From Candidatus Geoarchaeota archaeon (GTDB taxonomy: Archaea; Thermoproteota; Thermoprotei; Gearchaeales; WAQG01): a stretch of 9,115 nucleotides of DNA. Location of the stretch: assembly GCA_015520395.1 (NCBI GenBank), contig WAQG01000006.1, positions 1 to 9,115 of the forward strand, given 5' to 3'. The position numbers were made by a program, and so were the translations under genes. Positions 4,346 through 9,115 of this stretch are shown here, piece by piece. The notes under the pieces were generated by a model, which was not told the origin of the DNA, searched no databases, and saw only the letters and a program-made list of their open reading frames with translations. The stretch's first letter is position 1, and every line of letters begins with the position of its first letter.

Positions 4346-5980
4346 CTACTCACCTCCTGGCTTCCATATAAACCTCCAGACAGCGTAGAGGAGCCCTGCG
4401 CCTAACGCCAGGAAAAATATTATAACCAGCACCACCGTTCCAACCGTTGGCGGGTTCATCGTATGGGCCACGTCCACCGTCATTACGCCGTAGATCGTCC
4501 ATGGCTTTCTCCCAATCTCCCTGACGGCCCAGCCGAGGAAGCTTACTAAGTGCGCCACGAAGGGTGCAAGTATGTTTGACTTGAGCACCCAGCTAGGGAT
4601 GCTGAAGCCCCTCCATATGTAGAAGATGACCAACAGTGCATCTAGGCCCAGAAGGATCCCTAAGCCGATCTTGGTGTAGTACAGGTAGTGTATTATTAGT
4701 GGAGGCTTGCAAGTCGGCACAGCCTTATTCGGCGCAACCAAACACTGGCAATAATCATCGGGTATTTTATCGTAGTTCGGAAGTTCAGCGTTCGGATCAC
4801 CATAGGCCAGGATACGCATAAGACCCTCGGTCCCAACTATTCTTGAAATACTCGTTATTGAGGAGCTCGTACCCTCCATGGCGGCGAACTTCTCAGGATT
4901 GTTGTATGCTATGTCTATGCTCTGCATGTGGCCAAAGACCAAGCCCTGAATAGCTATTATCACTAAGGCTATTACCGCAGCAAACTTGAAACCAGCCTTG
5001 ACATACTCCTTATACTCGCCCTCCCTCGCCCTTAAGAGCCTGAGACCAAAGCCCGCCATGGCCGTAAAGCTTGCAACCGTCATTGCTGAACCCAAGACGT
5101 GAAGAATGCTCGAGAAGTAGACCGGCGACTGGAAGGTCACCGTATACACACCAACATGCCTAATAGTGTTCACCAATATCGTGTCGACGATCGCCTTGAC
5201 GGGGGTTTCAAGTAGCTCTTTGTTCCCGGCATACTCAGGTTTCACCACCGCAGTCAGTATACTGTCCTTCACCTTGTAGTTAAGCCAGGACTCGTAGGCC
5301 AGCCTCTGAACTATCCTGGAGGGCATTAGAACAATCACGCTATCGTCCGTTTTGCCTGCAATCTCCATCCCTAGCTTCTGGAGGGTTGTGACGTTCAGGA
5401 TCTGGACTACGTCGTTGGGGACGTAGAGGGCCACCTTAGGATAACCCTGGTCATACTTCCAGCCATTGTATGGGTCGTAGGCCGCATAGATTCCTGTTGG
5501 TGCAACCATGTAGCTATTCACGCTGACTATCATTGCCGCCGAATACCAGGCGCCGAGGAAGGCCAGGAAGGTTACAACTATGTGGGCCTTTGGCGAGAGC
5601 TTGTTCCATGCAAACCACATCATGTAGATGAAGACTATCTCGAGGAGGAAGGCGAATATTTCTGCGTACAGCGGGAAGTAGATGTATCTTCCGGCGGCCT
5701 CGGTGAGGTTGGGCCAGAGAATCACGAGTCCGAATTCCGAGGCTGTTCCTGTGGCCGCCCCGACGGCAAAAACTATAACGAAGCCCTTAGCCAGGGTTTT
5801 AGCGACCCTTAACCACTTCTTCTCCTTTGTTTTGAGGTAGATCAGCTCCGCCAGGAACGCCATGAAGGATAGGCCTAAGACGTACTGGAGGATTGCCCAA
5901 TGAAACTCCACCCCTATCATCGATAGAATTCTGTCATATGGAGCTGGGTAACTCAGCCACTGAGAAATAATGTCGGCCAT
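4346..5980 (-). CDS. cydA: CydA-like catalytic subunit of a cytochrome bd-family quinol:oxygen oxidoreductase
   Basis: A membrane protein of about 544 residues (numbering below counts from GTG 5989) with about nine helices. Residues matching E. coli CydA are His30 (His19), Glu110 and Glu117 (Glu99/Glu107 region, here 7 instead of 8 apart), His297 (His186), Lys367 and Glu372 in EKFAAMEG (Lys252, Glu257, quinol oxidation), and REIGRKPW at 490-497 (Glu445, Arg448). These support heme binding and quinol oxidation, so oxygen reduction at the cell membrane is likely. Odd points are Lys440 where Met393, a heme b558 ligand, is expected; a loop of about 135 residues between helices 4 and 5; and three cysteines (414, 416, 427) before helix 7. 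I prefer ATG 5980, preceded by ggggtgg, over GTG 5989. It is followed by CydA' with no CydB. Confidence 0.85.
   Translation of the reverse strand: MADIISQWLSYPAPYDRILSMIGVEFHWAILQYVLGLSFMAFLAELIYLKTKEKKWLRVAKTLAKGFVIVFAVGAATGTASEFGLVILWPNLTEAAGRYIYFPLYAEIFAFLLEIVFIYMMWFAWNKLSPKAHIVVTFLAFLGAWYSAAMIVSVNSYMVAPTGIYAAYDPYNGWKYDQGYPKVALYVPNDVVQILNVTTLQKLGMEIAGKTDDSVIVLMPSRIVQRLAYESWLNYKVKDSILTAVVKPEYAGNKELLETPVKAIVDTILVNTIRHVGVYTVTFQSPVYFSSILHVLGSAMTVASFTAMAGFGLRLLRAREGEYKEYVKAGFKFAAVIALVIIAIQGLVFGHMQSIDIAYNNPEKFAAMEGTSSSITSISRIVGTEGLMRILAYGDPNAELPNYDKIPDDYCQCLVAPNKAVPTCKPPLIIHYLYYTKIGLGILLGLDALLVIFYIWRGFSIPSWVLKSNILAPFVAHLVSFLGWAVREIGRKPWTIYGVMTVDVAHTMNPPTVGTVVLVIIFFLALGAGLLYAVWRFIWKPGGE
4350..4357 (-). 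promoter_or_regulatory. Strong Shine-Dalgarno site that sets the CydA' start
   Basis: On the minus strand GGAGGTGA matches the archaeal 16S rRNA 3' end perfectly and lies 7 bases before GTG 4342. It overlaps the last codons and stop of cydA, so the second gene is probably translated by re-initiation at the same ribosome pass. It is one of the clearest such sites in the window. Confidence 0.75.
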
Positions 5981-6013
5981 CCAGGCCACCCCAGGTTGAA
6001 GTAAATCGCCATT

Positions 6014-6071
6014 GCATAAAAATGTAATAATGACATGGTGAGGAAAGCTAACCGAACAGAAAAATTATAAC
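6014..6071 (-). promoter_or_regulatory. Candidate promoters for the cydAA' operon
   Basis: Two TATA-like stretches face leftward. The nearer one (cattttta on the minus strand, about 6023-6014) would start transcription near 5993, leaving a leader of about 12 nt before ATG 5980. The farther one, GTTATAATT (minus strand, 6071-6063), would give a leader of about 60 nt and sits closer to the palindrome cluster. The choice cannot be made by eye. Confidence 0.38.
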
Positions 6072-6123
6072 GCTGATATAGTATGGAGGTCTAACTTAAT
6101 GTATCACAATATTCACCGTAATG

Positions 6124-6141
6124 TGTCAAAAAACTTTGACA
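6124..6141. promoter_or_regulatory. Operator-like palindrome 1
   Basis: TGTCAAA-AAAC-TTTGACA is a perfect 7+7 inverted repeat with a 4-base centre. It lies between the divergent cydA and Lrp-type genes, which suggests a dimeric regulator binds here. Symmetry is seen; the bound protein is inferred. Confidence 0.6.
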
Positions 6142-6154
6142 GAATAGTTTTTGT

Positions 6155-6174
6155 AATAGGTTTAGTAACCTATT
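6155..6174. promoter_or_regulatory. Operator-like palindrome 2
   Basis: AATAGGTT-TAGT-AACCTATT is a perfect 8+8 inverted repeat with a 4-base centre. Its centre is 32 bases from that of palindrome 1, close to three helical turns, so both could be bound on the same face of the DNA. The half-site differs from palindrome 1, so two regulators are possible. Confidence 0.62.
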
Positions 6175-6180
6175 TACGCT

Positions 6181-6199
6181 GTTATAATTGATATATCAA
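6181..6199. promoter_or_regulatory. TATA-like element and palindrome 3
   Basis: GTTATAATT (6181-6189, plus strand) is the exact inverse of the leftward TATA-like element at 6063-6071. It overlaps TTGATATATCAA (6188-6199), a perfect 12-base palindrome. If the element is a promoter, a regulator on the palindrome would cover its downstream edge and repress the Lrp-type gene. Confidence 0.4.
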
Positions 6200-6205
6200 A
6201 AGGTA

Positions 6206-6261
6206 TCTATTTGATGCTCAATGATCGGGATAAAGCCAAATAATTATTAGGCTCAAATAGA
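6206..6261. repeat. 9-bp inverted repeat with a 38-base spacer
   Basis: TCTATTTGA (6206-6214) is the exact reverse complement of TCAAATAGA (6253-6261). The downstream arm ends about 10 bases before the TATA-like box of the Lrp-type gene. It could be a looped operator or an RNA stem in a long leader. The role is unknown. Confidence 0.42.
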
Positions 6262-6271
6262 AAACATGGGA

Positions 6272-6281
6272 AAGATATATG
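6272..6281 (+). promoter_or_regulatory. TATA-like box for the Lrp-type gene
   Basis: aagatatatg is centred about 26 bases before 6303, predicting a transcript that starts at TTG 6303 or 12 bases before ATG 6315. Confidence 0.42.
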
Positions 6282-6314
6282 ACCTACCGACCGCTATGTT
6301 AGTTGGGGCCGCTG

Positions 6315-6740
6315 ATGATTGATGAGAAGGATAGGAAGATCATTAAAATGCTTGAGGGAAACTCGCGGATCTCCTACGGTGACATAGCGCGAGGGATCGG
6401 TATCAGCGATGTTGCTGTCATAAAGCGTATCCGCAAGCTGGAACAACTCGGGGTGATTAAAAAATATACAATTGTTATCGACCCAAAGAAGCTTGGATTT
6501 AACTCAGTTTCAATTACAGGCATCGATGCAGAGCCTGAACACATATTCAATATTGTTGAGTATCTCAAAGAGAGGGAGTACGTAAAGTACCTGGCGTTAA
6601 CCTCAGGCGACCATGTTATAATTGCAATAATATGGGCTAGGGATGGGGGCGAGCTGGCAAAGATCCACAAGGAAGTTTCGGGCCTTACTGGGGTAAAACG
6701 GGTCTGCCCAGCAATGATCCTTGAAGTCCTCAAGGAGTAG
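6315..6740 (+). CDS. Lrp/AsnC-family transcriptional regulator
   Basis: A 141-residue protein of standard length for the family. It opens with MIDEKDRKIIKMLEGNSRIS and an HTH at about 19-43 (YGDIARGIGISDVAVIKRIRKLEQLGVI), then the hinge VIDPKKLGF. A RAM ligand-binding domain follows from about 64 to 140, with the GDHVIIAIIW strand and GVKRV near the end. Such proteins form dimers or octamers and respond to amino acids or other small effectors. The gene is divergent from cydAA' across palindromic DNA, so control of the oxidase and of itself is a reasonable inference. ATG 6315 gives the canonical family N-terminus; TTG 6303 would add four residues. It converges with the DUF1634 gene, 32 bases between stops. 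Confidence 0.9.
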   Translation: MIDEKDRKIIKMLEGNSRISYGDIARGIGISDVAVIKRIRKLEQLGVIKKYTIVIDPKKLGFNSVSITGIDAEPEHIFNIVEYLKEREYVKYLALTSGDHVIIAIIWARDGGELAKIHKEVSGLTGVKRVCPAMILEVLKE

Positions 6741-6772
6741 TTCTTTGAAAATGATCAAGGTAATGACATGGT

Positions 6773-7036
6773 TTAAAGAAGAATATTTAGTATCAACAGT
6801 ATAATTATTGTAATAAAGATCAAGGCATCCCTAAACGATCTCTGAAGCATTTTGAGTAGGGCAAGTGTCGAGAGGATTATGAAGGGTGCAGCGGATATTA
6901 CTGTGATACCGAGGAGCCTTACATACTCTGGGCTTATGTCTAGGAGGTTTAATGCTATTCCCACAGCTGCTAGCATCAGTATTAGCATGCTTGCAATTTC
7001 CGCCATCACTGAGTATACTCTATGGTCATCATTCAT
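6773..7036 (-). CDS. DUF1634-family membrane protein
   Basis: An 87-residue protein with three hydrophobic helices (about residues 10-32, 40-62 and 70-87), including the loop LDISPEYVRLLGITVISAAP, a pattern I recognise from DUF1634 (COG4272). Members are commonly encoded beside TauE/SafE-type transporters, as here, and may act as an accessory subunit; the function is not established. Its ATG at 7036 overlaps the stop of the transporter gene in an ATGA, so the two are translationally coupled. The protein ends in the membrane with almost no tail. Confidence 0.72.
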   Translation of the reverse strand: MNDDHRVYSVMAEIASMLILMLAAVGIALNLLDISPEYVRLLGITVISAAPFIILSTLALLKMLQRSFRDALIFITIIILLILNILL

Positions 7037-7791
7037 CCCAAAACTCCCTCCAAAATCATAAATATCGAGAATGTAAGCATCATAAGACCGAATATTCTTC
7101 TCAAATATTCCGGCCTTATCTTTAACGCTATTGCTGATCCGATACGGGCACCGATCCCAGCGGAAAATATGCCTATCATTGCTAATGTTGGATTAAGAAC
7201 TTCCTTTAGATAATAGACCATCACCGCAGATGCTGAGGTTATACTTATCATGAAAACACTTGTCGCGATTGCCACCTTTGTTGGAAGGCCGAAAAGCAAT
7301 ACTAGTATGGGCATTTTTAACACTCCTCCACCTATTCCAAGAAGGCCTGAGGCTATTCCTGCAAGGAACGAGCCGAAATATCCGGCGAATAGGTTGGGAC
7401 TACCTTTCCAAATCTTCTCCGACCGGCTCTGGCCTTTAATCATCTTATATGCCACGTAGATTAGGAAGATGCCGAAGACCGTCTTGAGAATTCCCTCCTC
7501 AAGCATCAGTGAGAAACGGGCGCCGAGTAGGGCGCCTGAGACCGTGAAGGCCTCCATGCTGGCTCCCGTCTTGAAATCTATTAACCCGCTTCTTGAATAC
7601 CTAGCCGACGCTGTTAGGGTTGATGAGGCTATCGAGATGAGGCTTATAGCTATGGCCTGGTGCATTGGGATGCCTATTAGGAGCGTCAGGACGGGAACTA
7701 TTACGAAGCCTCCGCCAACCCCTATCATGGGGCCTATTATACTGGCCAGAAGTATTGTTGCTGCCGAGCTTAACTCGATAAGTGGGTTCAT
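7033..7791 (-). CDS. TauE/SafE-family membrane transporter
   Basis: A 252-residue protein with about eight membrane helices in two related halves. The halves carry the repeated signatures GPMIGVGGGFVIVPVL (about 20-35) and SGLLGIGGGVLKMPIL (about 150-165), each followed by an A-I-A-x-S-x helix. This is the DUF81/TauE-SafE family, linked to export of sulfite, sulfoacetate and related organosulfur anions; the substrate cannot be read from the sequence. It starts at ATG 7791 and has no good Shine-Dalgarno sequence. A TATA-like atagttattag lies about 26 bases upstream, so a leaderless start is likely. It forms a two-gene operon with the DUF1634 protein. Confidence 0.88.
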   Translation of the reverse strand: MNPLIELSSAATILLASIIGPMIGVGGGFVIVPVLTLLIGIPMHQAIAISLISIASSTLTASARYSRSGLIDFKTGASMEAFTVSGALLGARFSLMLEEGILKTVFGIFLIYVAYKMIKGQSRSEKIWKGSPNLFAGYFGSFLAGIASGLLGIGGGVLKMPILVLLFGLPTKVAIATSVFMISITSASAVMVYYLKEVLNPTLAMIGIFSAGIGARIGSAIALKIRPEYLRRIFGLMMLTFSIFMILEGVLG

Positions 7792-7885
7792 CCCAGAATT
7801 TAAGGATCTGCTCTCCTAATAACTATTCTGAGGCATAGCATCACTTATTAGCAATCTGTGCTGTATATTAGGTGAGGAGGACGCC
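7792..7885. promoter_or_regulatory. Divergent promoter region
   Basis: The 94 bases between the transporter and the small membrane protein hold a leftward TATA-like sequence (minus strand, about 7826-7814) and a rightward one (cacttatta, about 7842-7850). The rightward gene also has a strong Shine-Dalgarno site, ggtgaggagg at 7871-7880, 5 bases before ATG 7886, so its mRNA has a leader while the transporter mRNA probably does not. Confidence 0.45.
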
Positions 7886-8200
7886 ATGAACTGGCAGTTA
7901 ATTTTGGCGCTACTAACATTTACGTACCTCTTTAACATCCCGTTCGGGTACTGGAGGGCAAATACACGCAAGTTCTCTCTAGGATGGATAGCAGCAATAC
8001 ACCTACCAGTCCCCCTGATATTCGGACTAAGAATAGTCTACGGAGTGGGCATCGAGCTAATACCGATCTTCGTAGTGTTCTACTTCCTCGGACAGTTTTC
8101 CGGTGGGAGGATCAGGAGGCTATTCGCGGCAAGGTACGGCGAAAGGCTAAGTTCCTGCCTAATTCTCGACCTCTATAGAATCGCGCCCAGACGTAAGTGA
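7886..8200 (+). CDS. Small conserved-looking membrane protein of unknown function
   Basis: A 104-residue protein with about three membrane helices (roughly 3-20, 31-52 and 55-75) and a basic C-terminal tail (GGRIRRLFAARYGERL and onward). Its residues have a non-random look: NIPFGYWR near 17-24, SLGWIAAIHLPVP near 31-43, and FLGQFSGGRIRR near 67-78. Proline, tryptophan, histidine and glycine are placed as in conserved families of small membrane proteins, but I cannot name one. The start is secure because of the strong Shine-Dalgarno site. The THUMP gene follows after 35 bases, so the two may share a transcript. Confidence 0.7.
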   Translation: MNWQLILALLTFTYLFNIPFGYWRANTRKFSLGWIAAIHLPVPLIFGLRIVYGVGIELIPIFVVFYFLGQFSGGRIRRLFAARYGERLSSCLILDLYRIAPRRK

Positions 8201-8228
8201 CCACGGCGGGACAGGCTTTCGGCTGGGG

Positions 8229-8243
8229 ATAAACAATGTTTAT
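8229..8243. repeat. 15-base palindrome over the THUMP start codon
   Basis: ATAAACA-A-TGTTTAT is a perfect 7+7 inverted repeat that contains the ATG at 8236. In RNA the loop of one base is too tight for the whole stem, so a DNA operator or chance are the likelier readings. Confidence 0.35.
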
Positions 8244-8772
8244 AGTTGTGACAAGCAAGCCTGGAAAGGAGCTTCTTGCCGCAAGAGAAGTGCTTGACTT
8301 CATCATTCCCTGGGATCCTGGCTCTAGGATTGTCAGCGTTGGTGAGTGGTCGGGAGTAGCCTTGCTTGAGACTGGGCTGAACTTTGAAAAATGTGTTTCT
8401 CTCCTACGATCTAGGAGGAGGTATGTTGCGATTAGGAGCATTCCACTTATGTTAGTTGTTCCCGCCGAACATGAGGCTTTAGTTAGGGGGCTTAGAAGCG
8501 TTGTTGAGAGGTTCAGGCCTGTTAGGCTCTATCTGTCGGTGGCTAAAAGGGGTGAGGTGGGTGGTCAGGCGGTGTTTAGAGCAGCGCTTGAGGCGTTTTG
8601 CACTGTTCCTTCAAGTAAGAATGGAGAGTTGATCGTTGTTGTGGAGGGGCTTGGGGGGAGGATGGGCATCGCGCCTTTAAGAAAGATTGAGTATTTTAGG
8701 TTAACTGGTAGGCGGCGCCTTCCCGCCAGGTTTATAGATTCGAGAATATGCGAACGTTTATTATCCTTATAG
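8236..8772 (+). CDS. THUMP-domain RNA-binding protein
   Basis: A 178-residue protein that starts with FIVVTSKPGKELLAAREV. The second half reads RPVRLYLSVAKRGEVG at about 94-110, then GELIVVVEGLGGRMGIAPL at about 130-148: the strand, helix and strand order and the I-V-V-V-E, G-I-A-P-L signature of a THUMP domain. It carries no methyltransferase or deaminase domain, so it fits the stand-alone archaeal THUMP proteins (COG1818), thought to bind tRNA and possibly to help a modifying enzyme. ATG 8236 has gctgggg as a weak ribosome site. It is followed by cdc6 after 27 bases. Confidence 0.82.
   Translation: MFIVVTSKPGKELLAAREVLDFIIPWDPGSRIVSVGEWSGVALLETGLNFEKCVSLLRSRRRYVAIRSIPLMLVVPAEHEALVRGLRSVVERFRPVRLYLSVAKRGEVGGQAVFRAALEAFCTVPSSKNGELIVVVEGLGGRMGIAPLRKIEYFRLTGRRRLPARFIDSRICERLLSL
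8757..8766 (+). promoter_or_regulatory. TATA-like box for orc1/cdc6
   Basis: gtttattatc, within the last codons of the THUMP gene, is centred about 38 bases before GTG 8800 and would give a leader near 12 nt. The AT-rich gaatatata at 8780-8788 is closer but would start transcription past the GTG. Confidence 0.35.
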
Positions 8773-8777
8773 GCCAA

Positions 8778-8822
8778 CTGAATATATAGTGACGCGAAAG
8801 TGAAAGTCTCCCATATATTCAG
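8778..8822. repeat. Perfect 10-bp inverted repeat centred on the cdc6 start codon
   Basis: CTGAATATAT (8778-8787) and ATATATTCAG (8813-8822) are exact reverse complements separated by 25 bases. The midpoint is base 8800, the first base of the GTG start. It may be a control site for the initiator or an element bound by Orc1 itself. It does not resemble the G-rich ORB motif of known archaeal origins. Confidence 0.6.
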
Positions 8823-9115
8823 AGACGAGTCTAAGCTCATGCCGGAATACGTTCCTGATAGTCTCCCCTATAGGGAAAAGCAGCTTAAGCAGCTTATCAC
8901 GATCTACAGGGGGTTCATCGAGGCGCCTGGATCCGCCTTCTATAGAGCCATAGCTTATGGCCCGGTTGGAACGGGTAAGACCGCTGTTTCAAAGAAGTTT
9001 GGGAGCATGTTAAAGAGGAGGGCGGAAAGGAGGGGTCTGGATGTAAAGTATATTCACGTAAACTGTTATAGAGATAGGACGCTCTTTATGGTCGCTAAGA
9101 GGATCGCCCGAGGTA
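8800..9115 (+). CDS. cdc6: Orc1/Cdc6 replication initiator, N-terminal part (runs off the right edge)
   Basis: 105 codons are present. The N-terminus reads HIFRDESKLMPEYVPDSLPYREKQ, the hallmark of archaeal Orc1/Cdc6. A Walker A motif, GPVGTGKT, follows at 54-61, then the strand YIHVNCYRDRT at 84-94. These AAA+ ATPases bind replication origins and load the MCM helicase. Walker B, sensors and the winged-helix domain lie beyond the window. GTG 8800 is the only start upstream of the conserved IFRDE block after the in-frame TGA at 8779-8781. Archaeal origins often lie beside this gene, but only 27 bases separate it from the THUMP gene and I see no cluster of ORB repeats there, so any origin would be elsewhere. 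Confidence 0.92.
   Translation, partial: MKVSHIFRDESKLMPEYVPDSLPYREKQLKQLITIYRGFIEAPGSAFYRAIAYGPVGTGKTAVSKKFGSMLKRRAERRGLDVKYIHVNCYRDRTLFMVAKRIARG

Noticed and set aside
6028..6772. The 12-mer TAATGACATGGT occurs at 6028-6039 and 6761-6772, on both sides of the Lrp-type gene
   Set aside because: A 12-base match somewhere in a 9-kb window is expected by chance a few times, and the flanks do not extend the similarity.
8112..8441. A 109-codon minus-strand open frame across the gap before the THUMP gene
   Set aside because: It lies opposite two well-supported plus-strand genes and shows no family pattern.
8773..8830. Replication origin next to cdc6
   Set aside because: Only 27 bases lie between the genes and no ORB-like G-rich repeats are seen; the inverted repeat alone does not make an origin.
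1..9115. CRISPR arrays, tRNA, rRNA or insertion sequences
   Set aside because: No regularly spaced direct repeats, cloverleaf-like sequences, rRNA cores or transposase frames were found by reading both strands.

Overview
The window looks archaeal, most probably from a thermophilic member of the Thermoproteota or a related deep lineage. The evidence is an Orc1/Cdc6 initiator at the right edge, a free-standing THUMP RNA-binding protein, a VapBC pair of archaeal type, an HTH regulator of COG2522 type, an archaeal neelaredoxin-type superoxide reductase and a CydA/CydA' pair without CydB. AT-rich TATA-like boxes lie roughly 20-30 bases before many starts, and GTG and TTG starts are common. The species cannot be named from sequence alone.

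Left part (1-2232): the 5' half of a GT4-like glycosyltransferase runs off the left edge on the minus strand. A short non-coding stretch with a possible C/D box sRNA follows, then a small multi-pass membrane protein. After that comes a decayed remnant of a DUF3883-like domain, readable only by changing frame twice, and a vapBC toxin-antitoxin operon. A poor 280-base stretch with one tiny open frame closes this part. The mix of remnant, toxin-antitoxin and AT-rich orphan gene suggests a plastic accessory region.

Middle part (2233-6740): an oxygen-defence block. A COG2522-type HTH regulator is divergent from a superoxide reductase. That gene converges, with 3 bases between stops, on a two-gene leftward operon encoding a catalytic CydA and a second CydA-derived subunit (CydA') that has lost most active-site residues. 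There is no CydB. The operon is divergent from an Lrp/AsnC regulator, and the roughly 300-base gap between them carries three perfect palindromes within 76 bases. A simple reading is that CydAA' reduces oxygen with quinol, superoxide reductase removes superoxide, and the Lrp-type protein may control the oxidase.

Right part (6741-9115): a translationally coupled TauE/SafE transporter and DUF1634 membrane protein on the minus strand, then on the plus strand a small unrecognised membrane protein, a THUMP protein and the start of orc1/cdc6. The initiator start codon sits at the centre of a perfect 10-base inverted repeat.

The strongest leads are the CydAA' pair with its unusual residue changes, the operator-like cluster upstream of it, the superoxide reductase without its usual lysine, the broken DUF3883 gene, the C/D box sRNA candidate and the inverted repeat around the cdc6 start.
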